A stretch of 64,000 bases of DNA from Mageeibacillus sp. UBA1212 (GCA_002309655.1 DBXM01000002.1:24217-88216); one strand, 5' to 3'; shown: positions 47,787 through 57,106, counted from the first letter of the stretch. Translations and numbers: made by a program. The notes: generated by a model from the letters alone, not told the origin.

Positions 47787-48371
47787 TTACAGAACTCCCT
47801 TGCTGGACGGAACTCCGCCTTCCAAAGACGGGTCGACCGCCACAGCCTGCCTGACCGTTACCGCAACCGACTTGAAAATGCCCTCGATGATGTGGTGCGT
47901 GTTCGTTCCCGCAAGCTTCCTGATGTGCAGCGTGCATTGGGCGTTTCTGGCAAAAGCCGTCCAGAACTCCTCAACGAGCTCCGTGTCGAAGTTCCCGCAC
48001 TTCTGCGCCGGCATCTCCGCGTCGAACGCCAGAAACGCGCGCCCCGAAAAATCGACCGCCGACAAAATCAGCGCCTCGTCCATAGGAAGGATGAAATTCC
48101 CGTACCTGAAGATGCCGCGTCTGTCGCCCAGCGCCTCTTTGAAAGCCGCTCCCAGCGCGATCCCCACGTCCTCAACACTGTGGTGATCGTCGACATAAGT
48201 GTCGCCCTTGCAAGTCACTTCGAGCCCGAACCGGCCGTGCACCGCAAAAAGCGTCAGCATGTGGTCAAGAAATCCCACGCCTGTGTCCACCGACACCTTC
48301 CCGCCGTCAAGAACAAGCTTCAGCAAAACGCTTGTTTCGTTCGTTTCTCTTTTGATTTCCGCGTCTCTCAT
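47787..48371 (-). CDS. hisB: Imidazoleglycerol-phosphate dehydratase
   Basis: Sixth step of histidine synthesis, manganese-dependent. The 194-residue protein has RDAEIKRETNETSVLL, the metal-binding HHSVEDVGIALG (His-His and Glu), GFLDHMLTLFAVHGRFGL, and the second metal block TNTHHIIEGIFKSVAVTVRQAV. It is the single-domain dehydratase, so histidinol-phosphate phosphatase must be a separate protein (HisJ/HisK type) outside this window. The start ATG 48371 is 35 bases after hisC. Confidence 0.97.
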   Translation of the reverse strand: MRDAEIKRETNETSVLLKLVLDGGKVSVDTGVGFLDHMLTLFAVHGRFGLEVTCKGDTYVDDHHSVEDVGIALGAAFKEALGDRRGIFRYGNFILPMDEALILSAVDFSGRAFLAFDAEMPAQKCGNFDTELVEEFWTAFARNAQCTLHIRKLAGTNTHHIIEGIFKSVAVTVRQAVAVDPSLEGGVPSSKGVL

Positions 48372-48406
48372 CTTTGCTACCTCCCGGTAAAATTCACGCA
48401 GTCCGC

Positions 48407-49477
48407 TTATAAAATCTCTTCCAGAATCCCGTCTACGGCTTTTTCGAAAACGTCCGTCTGTTCCCTGCTTCCGACAGTGATTCTGTTATAGTCGACGATC
48501 CTCTCCGGCCTCCCGAAGTGCCTTACAAGAATCCCCCTTTCTCTTAACTTCAAATAAAACCCGACGCCGCCAATCTTGGGATGCGCGGCGAAAACGAAAT
48601 TCGCTTTCGAATCGGTCAGCAGGAATCCTCTCCGCTTCAGGTACGCACTCAGTTCATCCCGATTTTTCTCTATAACAAGGCAATTTTCGCGTGTGTACGC
48701 CTCGTCCTCGAGCGCGCCTGCACCCATTGCCTGCGTTACCGAGTTGACGTTGTACGGGTTGACCGAATTCCTCAAAGTCTCGATATCCGCAATCACCCTC
48801 TCCTGCGCAAACCCGAAACCGAGCCTCGCGCCCGCCATCGACCGCGACTTCGAAAAAGTCTGCGTCACGAGTAGATTTTCGTATTTTCCAACAAGTCCGA
48901 CCGCGCTCTCCGCTCCGAAATCAACGTACGCCTCATCGACGACGACCATTCTCGACGCGTCCGACTCCAGCAGAAATCTGATTGCCTCAAGTGAAAGCGC
49001 CACGCCTGTCGGAGCGTTCGGGTTGGCTATAAAAAGCGTTCCTTTTTCCGCCGCCATCCGCTCGACGTCGACCGAAAAATCCTCCTTCAAGGGTATCTCT
49101 TTAAAAGGAACCCTGTTCTGCGCCGCAAAGACCGGATAAAACCCGTAAGTCACGTCCGGGAACACCGCCGGCGTCCCGCAGTCGCAAAAGGCGGAAAACG
49201 CGAAATTCAGCACCTCGTCTGAGCCGTTCGCGCAGGTGATGTTGTCCGCACCCACCCCGAACACATCCGAGGCCTTCCGCCTCAATTCAATGCAAGAAGG
49301 ATCTGAATATAGGTTTAACCCATTCACGGCTTCGATTCCTGCCGCGACAGCTTTCGGAGACGGCGGGAAAGGCGACTCATTGGTGTTCAGTTTGACGAAC
49401 TTCCGACCGCCCCGCGGCTGCTCACCCGGCACGTAAGGCGAAAGCCCTTCATATTTTTCACTGAAAAACCGGCTCAT
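48407..49477 (-). CDS. hisC: Histidinol-phosphate aminotransferase
   Basis: PLP enzyme of the seventh step, 356 residues. It shows VKLNTNESPFPPSPKAV, ANGSDEVLNFAF (PLP phosphate site), ANPNAPTGVALS, VVDEAYVDFG, and the Schiff-base lysine in TQTFSKSRSMAGARLGF. The C-terminal IVDYNRITVGSREQTD carries the substrate-binding Arg. The start ATG at 49477 overlaps the hisD stop (ATGA). The usual domain order and length are intact. Confidence 0.95.
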   Translation of the reverse strand: MSRFFSEKYEGLSPYVPGEQPRGGRKFVKLNTNESPFPPSPKAVAAGIEAVNGLNLYSDPSCIELRRKASDVFGVGADNITCANGSDEVLNFAFSAFCDCGTPAVFPDVTYGFYPVFAAQNRVPFKEIPLKEDFSVDVERMAAEKGTLFIANPNAPTGVALSLEAIRFLLESDASRMVVVDEAYVDFGAESAVGLVGKYENLLVTQTFSKSRSMAGARLGFGFAQERVIADIETLRNSVNPYNVNSVTQAMGAGALEDEAYTRENCLVIEKNRDELSAYLKRRGFLLTDSKANFVFAAHPKIGGVGFYLKLRERGILVRHFGRPERIVDYNRITVGSREQTDVFEKAVDGILEEIL

Positions 49478-50763
49478 TCCACCGCCCCGCTTTCTTCCGC
49501 GCGAATCATTACGCTCCTGCCGTGTCCTGTAAGACCCTCTTTTTTCGCGAATTCGTTCACCTTCGCCGCGCACTTTGCCAGCGATTTCTCGTCATACTCA
49601 ATGAATTGAATCTTCTTTACGAAATCGTCGACCGACAGCGCGCTCGAGAACCTCGCCGTTCCCCCTGTGGGAAGGGTGTGGTTCGGCCCCGCGAAATAGT
49701 CTCCCAGAGCCTCCGGGCAGTACCTTCCGAGGAATACCGAGCCGGCGTTTTTTACCTTCGCGAGATACGTGTAAGGGTCGTCAACCGACAGCTCGAGGTG
49801 CTCCGGAGCTATCTCATTAGCCACCGCAACCGCCTCCCAAATATCCGCCGCGACAATGATCTTTCCGTTGCTGTCTATAGAGGCGCGCGCGATGTCAGCC
49901 CTTTCGAGAAGCGGAATCTGCCTCTCAAGCTCAAGGCTTACCGCCTCCGCGAGTTCCTCCGAATCGGTAACGAGCACCGCCGACGCCATCCTGTCGTGTT
50001 CCGCCTGGGAAAGCATATCCGCCGCCACCCAAGAAGCCCGCGACTTTCCGTCCGCCACGATCAAAATCTCGCTGGGTCCCGCAATCATATCAATCGAAAC
50101 CGCTCCGAAAACCTGCCTCTTCGCCTCAGCCACAAAAGCGTTCCCGGGCCCCACGATCTTGTCCGTTTTGGGAACCGTTTCCGTCCCGAACGCCATCGCC
50201 GCAATCGCCTGCGCGCCGCCGATTTTGAAAACTCTATCGACGCCCGCAATCTTAGCCGCCGCGAGTATTGCCGCAGGAATCTTCCCGTTTCTGCCCGGAG
50301 GCGTCGCGATTATGACCTCTCCGCAGCCCGCGATTTTTGCAGGAATCGAATCCATCAGCACTGTCGAAGGATACGCCGCGGTGCCGCCCGGAACATACAG
50401 TCCCGCTTTCTCGACCGGAACGATTTTCTGCCCCACGACCGCGCCCTGGGCGTTGACCGTTTTAAAGCCCTCCCGCTTCTGAAGCGAGTGAAAAAGTCTT
50501 ATATTTTCCGCCGCCCCCTCGAGAATGCCCGTAAACTCCGCGCCGCACTCGAGCCACGCCTCTTCGAACTCCTCCGGAGACACTTCGAGCGATGAAAGGA
50601 CCGCTCCGTCAAACTTCGCGGTATATTCAAAAAGAGCCTTGTCGCCGCGTTTTTTAACGTCCTCTATAATGGTTTTAACGGTCGTCGCGACGTCGCGCGA
50701 AGTATCCGTCCTTGCGAATATCTGTTCGTTCGGCACGCTGCCGAGTTTCATGATTCTGATCAT
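49474..50763 (-). CDS. hisD: Histidinol dehydrogenase
   Basis: Last two oxidations, NAD- and zinc-dependent. The 429-residue protein has GLYVPGGTAAYPSTVLM, ATPPGRNGKIPAAILAAAKIAG, KIGGAQAIAAMAFGTETVP, KIVGPGNAFVAEAKRQVFG, IDMIAGPSEILIVAD, SQAEHD (metal and catalytic His region), and HTLPTGGTARFSS near the end. It is 6 bases after hisG and overlaps hisC. Length is normal. Confidence 0.96.
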   Translation of the reverse strand: MIRIMKLGSVPNEQIFARTDTSRDVATTVKTIIEDVKKRGDKALFEYTAKFDGAVLSSLEVSPEEFEEAWLECGAEFTGILEGAAENIRLFHSLQKREGFKTVNAQGAVVGQKIVPVEKAGLYVPGGTAAYPSTVLMDSIPAKIAGCGEVIIATPPGRNGKIPAAILAAAKIAGVDRVFKIGGAQAIAAMAFGTETVPKTDKIVGPGNAFVAEAKRQVFGAVSIDMIAGPSEILIVADGKSRASWVAADMLSQAEHDRMASAVLVTDSEELAEAVSLELERQIPLLERADIARASIDSNGKIIVAADIWEAVAVANEIAPEHLELSVDDPYTYLAKVKNAGSVFLGRYCPEALGDYFAGPNHTLPTGGTARFSSALSVDDFVKKIQFIEYDEKSLAKCAAKVNEFAKKEGLTGHGRSVMIRAEESGAVE

Positions 50764-50769
50764 AGCGTT

Positions 50770-51408
50770 TTATTCCTGATTCACGGCCTTCCCGACCGCC
50801 TCCGCGAGCTTCCTTATCTCCGCGTTTTTAAATCTGTAGGACGACTTGTTCGCGATCAGCCTCGCGCTCACCGGGAATATCGTCTCGACGACCTCAAGAT
50901 CGTTCTCTTTTAAGGTGGTTCCGGTTTCAACGATGTCCACAATCACGTCCGAGAGACCCAGAATAGGCGCTATTTCGATCGAGCCGTTCAGGCGGATTAT
51001 ATCAATGTCCCGCCCTTTTCCGCGGTAGTACTCGCGCGCGATGTTCGTGAATTTCGTCGCGACTCTCAACGTTCCGCTGAAATCGTCGCTGAACCCTTTC
51101 GGCGCCGCCACAACCATTCTGCAAATACCCGTGCGCAGATCCGCCAGTTCGTAAACGTCCGGTCCGTATTCGAGCAGAAGGTCCTTTCCCGCCGCTCCTA
51201 TGTCGGCCGCTCCCCGCTCCACGTAAATCGCCACGTCGGACGGCTTGACCCAGAAGTACCTGATGCCCGCCTCCGGATTCTCGAAAACGAGTTTCCGGCT
51301 GCTTTCGACGGCCTCCCTGCAGGGGTAGCCCGCCTTCTCGAAAAGCGAGTAGACCTTTTCGCCGAGTCTGCCTTTGGGAAGCGCCACGTTAATGAAATCA
51401 TTCTTCAT
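50770..51408 (-). CDS. hisG: ATP phosphoribosyltransferase, short catalytic subunit
   Basis: First step of histidine synthesis; feedback-inhibited by histidine. At 212 residues this is the short form that needs HisZ as its regulatory partner. Visible: VALPKGRLGEKVYSLFEKAGYP, ESSRKLVF, YVERGAADIGAAGKDLLLEYG, VATKFTNIAREYYRGKG, LNGSIEIAPILGLSDVIVDIVETGTTLKENDL (phosphoribosyl-binding). The lack of the C-terminal ACT-like domain and the adjacent hisZ, overlapping by 11 bases, agree with the hetero-octamer type. Confidence 0.96.
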   Translation of the reverse strand: MKNDFINVALPKGRLGEKVYSLFEKAGYPCREAVESSRKLVFENPEAGIRYFWVKPSDVAIYVERGAADIGAAGKDLLLEYGPDVYELADLRTGICRMVVAAPKGFSDDFSGTLRVATKFTNIAREYYRGKGRDIDIIRLNGSIEIAPILGLSDVIVDIVETGTTLKENDLEVVETIFPVSARLIANKSSYRFKNAEIRKLAEAVGKAVNQE

Positions 51409-52513
51409 AAGTAACGTCCCCCTCTCCGCCGATGTAACCGGTCCGCCTGTAGCGGGCTTTAAACCTCTCCGATTCGACCGCCGGCGCCGCCTTTACAGTG
51501 AGCCCTTTGGCGTTCATACCTATCACGGTTTGAAGCACCGTCTTCTGAGGCACGCCCTCCGGATAGACCAGCAGCACGTCGCCGTCAAATTCGTTCCGCA
51601 CGCGCGGCAACCTCTCAAGCGCGTCGACGTAAACCGCGAATCCGATTGCCTGCCCGTCCGGCAGAAACCGCCTCACGAGCCTGTCGTACTGGCCGCCCGA
51701 AAGAACGCGCTCGGGAACGCCCTCCACGTATCCTTTAAAAGCGATTCCGTTGTAATAGTTTCTGTCTCCGGCGGTCGAAAAGTCGATTCTGACGCATCCC
51801 GCGCAGTCGGTGCCCTCCAGGGTATCAACGGCGTTTTTCAGCTTAAAATAGGCATTTTCGAGTCCCAGCTCCGACGCGGTTTCCGCGACCTCGGGCAGCG
51901 TTTCGGCGGGCGTTCCGTACAGTCCCGCAAGGGTCTTGAGAGGCGCGGCAGCACCCGCATCACTAAGCTTTAGCCGCGCCGCGATCTCCTCTATCCCGTG
52001 CGTGTTTTTCTCTCTAACGCACGCCATCAGCGCTTCAAGCACCGCGGGGTCGTCCGATATCCTCATCGCCGCTCCCGTCAGCAGCTCCTGTTCGCCCAAA
52101 TCCAGCACAAATCCGCGCCCTGTGGCCTTCAGGCTCAGCGCCGCGAGGTACAGAACCTCCGCCACGCAGTAACCGTCGACCCGCCCGATACACTCCAGTC
52201 CGGTCTGCGGTATCTCTTTAAAAGAGTCAGTGCCCTTCGACACGCGGTAGACGTTCTCGCTGTAAAACAGTTTTTTGGTCTGTCCCGGCCTCGCGTCGCA
52301 GTTCTTGATGATGGAAAGCGTCACGTCCGGTTTGAGCGCCATGAGCCGTCCGTCGGTGTCCGTAAAAGTGATCACGCCGTCGGAAATCAGGAACTCCCTG
52401 TTCCGCGCGTAGAGGTCGTACTCCTCGAACTTGCTCATTTTATAGGGGCTGTAACCGAATCCCGCGTATATTCCGCTCAGTTTCGACGTAATTCCGCCTG
52501 CCGGATCATACAC
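51398..52513 (-). CDS. hisZ: ATP phosphoribosyltransferase regulatory subunit
   Basis: A 371-residue histidyl-tRNA synthetase paralogue without anticodon-binding activity; it binds histidine and controls HisG. It has the class II core start ... SGIYAGFGYSPYKMSKFEEYDLYA, DTDGRLMALKPDVTLSIIKNC and GQYDRLVRRFLPDGQAIGFAVYVDALERL, but lacks the histidine-A block of HisS. The true HisS at 9.9-11.2 kb makes the paralogue call firm. Start GTG 52513 follows GGGGGGCG; the first 12 codons overlap the end of the yerC-like gene. Confidence 0.93.
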   Translation of the reverse strand: MYDPAGGITSKLSGIYAGFGYSPYKMSKFEEYDLYARNREFLISDGVITFTDTDGRLMALKPDVTLSIIKNCDARPGQTKKLFYSENVYRVSKGTDSFKEIPQTGLECIGRVDGYCVAEVLYLAALSLKATGRGFVLDLGEQELLTGAAMRISDDPAVLEALMACVREKNTHGIEEIAARLKLSDAGAAAPLKTLAGLYGTPAETLPEVAETASELGLENAYFKLKNAVDTLEGTDCAGCVRIDFSTAGDRNYYNGIAFKGYVEGVPERVLSGGQYDRLVRRFLPDGQAIGFAVYVDALERLPRVRNEFDGDVLLVYPEGVPQKTVLQTVIGMNAKGLTVKAAPAVESERFKARYRRTGYIGGEGDVTYEE

Positions 52514-52989
52514 TTCAAACGCCCCCCCTCTTTGGGAAGTTCCGCCTGTCTTTCAAGGGAACCGGCCGCTCCAACGTCAAGGGAATCCGCCGCTTCAACT
52601 TCAACGGAAGGTCCGTCATCCGGGTCAAAAGAACCAGCCGCACCACCCTCATTTAAAGAAGTAGCGCCCTCCGAAACGTCCGCCCCGCATTCCGCCAATA
52701 TCTCCTTGTTGTCCAGCCTCTGAAGCACCTTCCGGTAGCCGCCCGCCCCATAGCACAGGCACCTGTTGACCCTGCTTATCGTGGCCGTGCTGATGCCGAG
52801 CTGCTCCGAGATCTGCTGGTAGCTTTTGCCCTCGCGGAGCAGTTTCGCCGCCGTCAGTCTCTGCGCCATGTCCAGCACCTCGCTGATCGTGCAGATATCC
52901 TCCAGAAAAGACTTGCACTCGTTCTCGTCTTTGAGCGTCAGAAATGCCTCGCAAAGTCTCCCGATATCCTCTGAATTGTAGTCGAACAT
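52477..52989 (-). CDS. YerC/YecD (TrpR-superfamily) regulator with C-terminal extension, probable HisR
   Basis: A 170-residue protein. Residues 1-95 match the YerC family: EDIGRLCEAFLTLKDENECKSFLEDICTISEVLDMAQRLTAAKLLREGKSYQQISEQLGISTATISRVNRCLCYGAGGY, with a TrpR-type helix-turn-helix (SYQQISEQLGISTATISRVNR). Family members at the head of his operons are considered histidine-responsive repressors. From about residue 100 the chain is low-complexity (Ala, Gly, Glu, Ser) and the last 12 codons overlap hisZ. Typical YerC proteins end near 100 residues, so the tail is unusual. The start at 52989 has GGGG about 10 bases upstream. Confidence 0.88.
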   Translation of the reverse strand: MFDYNSEDIGRLCEAFLTLKDENECKSFLEDICTISEVLDMAQRLTAAKLLREGKSYQQISEQLGISTATISRVNRCLCYGAGGYRKVLQRLDNKEILAECGADVSEGATSLNEGGAAGSFDPDDGPSVEVEAADSLDVGAAGSLERQAELPKEGGRLKCMIRQAELRRN

Positions 52990-53069
52990 CTCAAAAATCC
53001 CCTTTTCGGAAAGTTGTATCAAGCCGCCGCGGTACATTCAAAACCGTTCCCGGCCGCCTTCGCTTTATC

Positions 53070-53098
53070 AGTTTACCACTTTACTTTGCTAAAGTCAA
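53070..53098 (-). promoter_or_regulatory. his operon promoter with embedded inverted repeat
   Basis: Minus strand: TTGACT (53093-53098), a 17-base spacer, TAAACT (53070-53075). An ACTTT-GCT-AAAGT inverted repeat at 53083-53095 lies across the spacer and -35; a further ACTTT precedes it. This is the probable site for the YerC-like repressor. Confidence 0.75.
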
Positions 53099-53293
53099 GC
53101 GCAATTTTGCGCAATTTTGCACAAATCTCCGTTTTTTCGAGAATTTTTCAAGGCCGTTCACGCAGGAACGTTCACGCAATGCCGTTCCCCGCCCGCTTCC
53201 GGTTGACTCGCGCCGCGTTTTATTTTATACTTACAACACGCTGATTATTCAGCCATATAATTAACACAGAAGAAACTCTAACCGGAGGCAGCT

Positions 53294-54925
53294 ATGAAAA
53301 CCGCAAAGAAATTGCTTTTGCCGCTACTCGCGCTGATTATTTTATTAACCGCCGGCTGCGCGCCAAAGTACAGTGAATGGACTTCCGGCCGCAAGGCGGG
53401 CGCGGAGGTCGTCGAGACTTCTAAACAGATCGAGGATTACACGCTTATGGAAGGAAACGCTGAAGAGTTCACCCTGCCCGCGTTCTTTTCGGACGACATG
53501 ATCGTTCCCAGAGACCGTCGCATCAACATCTGGGGCACCGCGCCCGAGTCGCAGAACGGCAAGGTAGTCGCGGCCGAATTCAAGGGCCTTAAGGGGTCCG
53601 GCGTCATCGAAAACGGCGAGTTCTGCTTTTATTTAAAGGGAACGCTTCCCGCTGGCAAGGAAAAAGGCAACTCGCTTGTAGTTACCGGCGCCAGCGGAGT
53701 TCGTTACGAATTTCAGAACGTTATCGTCGGCGACATCTGGATCGTCTCCGGCCAGAGCAACGCCGACCTGACCTTCTACGGCTCCGAAAAGCACACCAAG
53801 GACATCAAAGCGCTCTACGGCGAGTACCTTGACGGCGCCACAGAGGAAGACGACATCAGGGTTCTCCACCAGATCAACTGGAAACTTCTTTCCAAGAGCA
53901 ACATCGTGCGCACCTACGAGCCGCAGAAAAACGTTATGAAGAACACTTCCTGGCAGCTTGCGACCCGCAAAAAGGTCTACGGTACGTCCAATTTGTCCAG
54001 TTTCTCGATGCTCGGGTACTTCTTCGCGAAGGAGCTCTACACGCTCAACCCCGACGTTCCGGTCGGCATTATAATGGCGGGCTGCGGCGGTGCTCCCCTT
54101 GCCCTTCTCGCTTCACCCGAAGCCGTCGAAAAGTTCCCCGCCTCGCTCAAGAGCCGCACGCTCACACTTAACGACTTCGAGATTCCGACTTCGGGAATCT
54201 ACAACGCGTTCATGGCGCCGTTCCTCAACCTCGGCATTACGGGAATGATATTCTACCAGGGCGAGAGCGACGCGCTTCTGTCCGCGGAGTACGGCGACGC
54301 CCTCAAGACCACCGTTGAAGACTACCGCGTCAAGTTCGGCAGCGACCTGCTGTTCCTGAACGTGCAGCTGACCAGCTACGGTTTCGAGAGCGGCGGCGAG
54401 GACCTGGTCGGAGTGTGGGACGCGGTTCCCGAGATGCGTTATGCGCAGGCTGAGGTGAAGATCGACGGCAGCATCGGCAACTACGAGATCATCCCGACAA
54501 TCGACGTGGGCTTTAGGAAAGGCGACGCGGACGGCGCGCACCCCTACTACAAGCTCGACATCGGAAAGCGCGGCGCACAAATCGCGGCATCGCTCGTTTA
54601 CGGCATCGGCGACATCGAGAACACAGGCTTCCCGGTTCCGTCGAAAATTACCTATAACAAGGAAGAAATCGTCATCGAGTACGCCTACGCGGGCGGCGGT
54701 CTGAAGACGCTCAACGACAAGTTCCTCGAGGGCTTCGAGGTCAAGAAGAACGGCCAGTGGGAATACGCGGAAGGCGTTATCGACGGCAACAAGATCACGA
54801 TTTCGATGGCTGAAACGGAAGGCGTCAGATACGCCTCGTACCTCCGCTATATGTCCATGGACGCCGCCAACCTCTGTTCGGGAACGGGCAACCCGGCCGT
54901 ACCGTTCAGCGTAGAATTCAACTGA
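53294..54925 (+). CDS. Sialate O-acetylesterase-family lipoprotein
   Basis: A 543-residue secreted lipoprotein. The signal (KKLLLPLLALIILLTAGC) ends in a lipobox with Cys at about 20. The SGNH/SASA esterase domain has block I SGQSNADLTF (Ser nucleophile region), AGCGGAPLAL, FYQGESDALLSAEYGDALK, and the catalytic Asp-His in DADGAHPYYK. The N-terminal FFSDDMIVPRDRRINIWGTA is a family mark. Such enzymes deacetylate sialic acid or plant glycans. Gene stands alone, promoter TATAAT near 53257. Start follows GGAGGCAGC. Confidence 0.9.
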   Translation: MKTAKKLLLPLLALIILLTAGCAPKYSEWTSGRKAGAEVVETSKQIEDYTLMEGNAEEFTLPAFFSDDMIVPRDRRINIWGTAPESQNGKVVAAEFKGLKGSGVIENGEFCFYLKGTLPAGKEKGNSLVVTGASGVRYEFQNVIVGDIWIVSGQSNADLTFYGSEKHTKDIKALYGEYLDGATEEDDIRVLHQINWKLLSKSNIVRTYEPQKNVMKNTSWQLATRKKVYGTSNLSSFSMLGYFFAKELYTLNPDVPVGIIMAGCGGAPLALLASPEAVEKFPASLKSRTLTLNDFEIPTSGIYNAFMAPFLNLGITGMIFYQGESDALLSAEYGDALKTTVEDYRVKFGSDLLFLNVQLTSYGFESGGEDLVGVWDAVPEMRYAQAEVKIDGSIGNYEIIPTIDVGFRKGDADGAHPYYKLDIGKRGAQIAASLVYGIGDIENTGFPVPSKITYNKEEIVIEYAYAGGGLKTLNDKFLEGFEVKKNGQWEYAEGVIDGNKITISMAETEGVRYASYLRYMSMDAANLCSGTGNPAVPFSVEFN

Positions 54926-54945
54926 AATACTGTTTAACAAAATAC

Positions 54946-55000
54946 AAGAAGAGGACTCCGCGGCGGCCGCAAAAACGCACCGTAGCAGGGTCCTCTTCTT
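54946..55000. terminator. Bidirectional terminator between convergent genes
   Basis: An 11-base stem aagaagaggac / gtcctcttctt with a 33-base GC-rich loop, T-rich flank on the right (ATTCT) and TTG on the left. Confidence 0.7.
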
Positions 55001-55030
55001 ATTCTCAAAGGTTATTAAGTTAATAGGCGT

Positions 55031-55648
55031 TTACCTGATAAAGTGTGTCGGCTGCCACGGCTCTTTCTCCGGCAGTCCGTACTTCTCCTTCCCCAGCGCG
55101 ATCGACTTCATTAAGAAAGTCATGTTGCGCGCAAGGGTGCGCATCGTCTGGAGGCCTTCGAGGTCTTCACGCGCGTCGCCCTTCATGAGGCCGTGAACGC
55201 TGTTCCAGTACTGGCTCGAGGCGACCGGCATTCCGTTGATCATAAAGTACTTGTTGAGCCCGTCAAAAGTTGCGGAGCAGCCGCCGCGTCTCGCCACTGC
55301 AACGCTCGCGCCCACCTTCATCGTCTTGTCGAACGAAGTGCTCTGGAACAGGCGGTCGAGGCACGCGATAAGAGTCCCGTTGGCCGATGCGTAGTAAACA
55401 GGTGAAGCGACTACAAGGCCGTCCGCCTGCTCGAACTTCTCCGCGAGCTCGTTCACGATGCCGCCGAAAACGCACTTGCCGGTCTTGCCGCAACCGCCGC
55501 ATGCCACGCAGCCGCGAATGTCCATGCCGCCGATCTGCACTACCTCGGTTTCTACTCCGTTCTCGCTGAAAACCTTCACCATCTCGTCGAGGGCGATCGA
55601 CGTGTTCCCGCCCGGTCTCGGGCTGCCGTTGATTAACAATACTTTCAT
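55031..55648 (-). CDS. Flavodoxin-like NAD(P)H-dependent FMN reductase / iron-sulfur flavoprotein
   Basis: A 205-residue flavoprotein: LLINGSPRPGGNTSIALDEM (FMN phosphate loop), MDIRGCVACGGCGKTGKCVFGG (Cys-rich loop that binds a 4Fe-4S cluster in iron-sulfur flavoproteins), GLVVASPVYYASANGTLIACLDRLF, VGASVAVARRGGCSATF. The C-x2-C-x2-C-x4-C pattern favours the Isf type of anaerobes that reduces oxygen, peroxide or quinones with ferredoxin electrons. It is transcribed alone and ends in the shared terminator. Start preceded by GGAGAGAA. Confidence 0.88.
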   Translation of the reverse strand: MKVLLINGSPRPGGNTSIALDEMVKVFSENGVETEVVQIGGMDIRGCVACGGCGKTGKCVFGGIVNELAEKFEQADGLVVASPVYYASANGTLIACLDRLFQSTSFDKTMKVGASVAVARRGGCSATFDGLNKYFMINGMPVASSQYWNSVHGLMKGDAREDLEGLQTMRTLARNMTFLMKSIALGKEKYGLPEKEPWQPTHFIR

Positions 55649-55711
55649 TTCATTCTCTCCTTCCGTGGAAGCAACAATTAATCATCAAGCCTAATTATAG
55701 GCAAATTCAAG

Positions 55712-57106
55712 TCACGAATCCGCGACCTTCTTTTCAATTATTTCCGCGACTTTCGCCGCCCGCTCCGCCGCCAGTTCACGCTCCTTCGCGTACTTTTGGT
55801 TGAGTTTTCTGCTCTTGAGCGCGGCCCTCCAATAGATGTGACCTATCGAGCAGCCGATTCCCGCGAGGCAGAAAAGTATGAACAGGGGCTGAATTTTCGA
55901 CATAAAAATGAGGCCCGAGAGAAGCAGCGCGCCGGAAAGGATCAGCAGCCAGTTGTTTTTGAGAAACTCAACGAATTTCTGCGAGCCGCTCTTTTCCGGT
56001 TCGGGAACGGGTTCTGCAGCCGCGGCCGCCTTCTCGCCCTTCTTCCGAAGCACGTAGAGCGCCGAACGGTCCGGGGACGACAGGTAGAGCTTGTCCGCCG
56101 CGTAGCCCAGGAACCTGTACACGGTGCCGTCGTATTCGAGCGAGGTTTCGTACCTGTAGGCAAGGAACAGCGACGTCTCCGAGGTCCGCTTGAAGCTCCT
56201 GACGGTGACCGAAAGGTCTTCCACGTCCGCTTTGCCGAGAGGTCCGCCCGTGCCTTCAACCGCCCACTCAAGGTTCGCCCTGTGGGCCCTGTCGAGCTCT
56301 CCGGCAATATCGCAGCCGTATTTCCGCTCCGCCTCGCCGACGGTCATTTTTACGCCCGTGTTCTCGCCCTTCAGGAAGGTTTCGACGGTCTCGTCAAACG
56401 CCCTGTCATAAAAAGGAACGAAGTCTTTCCCGCGAGGCGAGCGCGTCATTTGCAAGGAAGAGAAATCCCCTGAATTTAGGCAATTTTCAAAGTCGGGAAG
56501 CGTCGCAAACACGTCCTCGAAAAGGCGCTCCGAATCAGTTTCCGCAACACCGTCCGAAACGCACGCAAACGCCGTCGATTTAACGCCGCCCCGCGTCCCA
56601 CTGACCAGCTGCGACTCCCTGACCCGCTTCGTTTTATTGACGTCCACCGTGTAGTATCCGTCGCTGGCCGCCGTTCTGACCACGCCGCCGTCAACGTAGC
56701 TCTCGCCCTCTCTCAAGCTTTTGGCCACCCTGTCGACGTAAGGAACTTCCCGTACGTATTCGACGCTCGCGGTGTAGTCGATATCGTACTCGCGGGAATC
56801 CGACGCAATCAGAAACTCGCAGACCTTGACCGGCTGAAAGTCGTGTTCGTAAATGTCCATCGGCGGCTTGAACGACTCGATCTCCTGCCACGCCTTGCGG
56901 ATAAAATCTCGCGGATAGGCGCCTGCCCGGGGAACCATTCTCGTCACGGCAAGAGGCACTTCGACGGTTTTGAGAACCTCGGAGCGGCCGCCGGTTTCGT
57001 CAAGCAGGAACGTCGACCCGCAGTATTCGCAATACGCCCCGCCGTCAGGTTTCCGGATGAGTCCGGCCGCACCGCAGCGCGGGCACGCAAGGGTTGTGAT
57101 GTTCAT
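55712..57106 (-). CDS. Uncharacterised zinc-ribbon membrane protein
   Basis: A 464-residue protein. The N-terminal zinc ribbon (ACPRCGAAGLIRKPDGGAYCEYCGSTFLLDE) is followed by about 320 residues with two matching halves (YDIDYTASVEYVREVPYVDRVAKSL, then ETSLFLAYRYETSLEYDGTVYRFLGY), two membrane helices near residues 385-425 (NNWLLILSGALLLSGLIFM, LFILFCLAGIGCSIGHIYW), and a basic helical tail that looks like a coiled coil. No family was recognised. It is close to two other zinc-ribbon genes (57181 and 59091), so the cluster may work together. Confidence 0.7.
   Translation of the reverse strand: MNITTLACPRCGAAGLIRKPDGGAYCEYCGSTFLLDETGGRSEVLKTVEVPLAVTRMVPRAGAYPRDFIRKAWQEIESFKPPMDIYEHDFQPVKVCEFLIASDSREYDIDYTASVEYVREVPYVDRVAKSLREGESYVDGGVVRTAASDGYYTVDVNKTKRVRESQLVSGTRGGVKSTAFACVSDGVAETDSERLFEDVFATLPDFENCLNSGDFSSLQMTRSPRGKDFVPFYDRAFDETVETFLKGENTGVKMTVGEAERKYGCDIAGELDRAHRANLEWAVEGTGGPLGKADVEDLSVTVRSFKRTSETSLFLAYRYETSLEYDGTVYRFLGYAADKLYLSSPDRSALYVLRKKGEKAAAAAEPVPEPEKSGSQKFVEFLKNNWLLILSGALLLSGLIFMSKIQPLFILFCLAGIGCSIGHIYWRAALKSRKLNQKYAKERELAAERAAKVAEIIEKKVADS

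Noticed and set aside
52990..53069. T-box or histidine leader peptide before the his operon
   Set aside because: The leader is only about 70 bases, and no run of His codons, T-box sequence or terminator was seen; control through the YerC-like protein is more likely.
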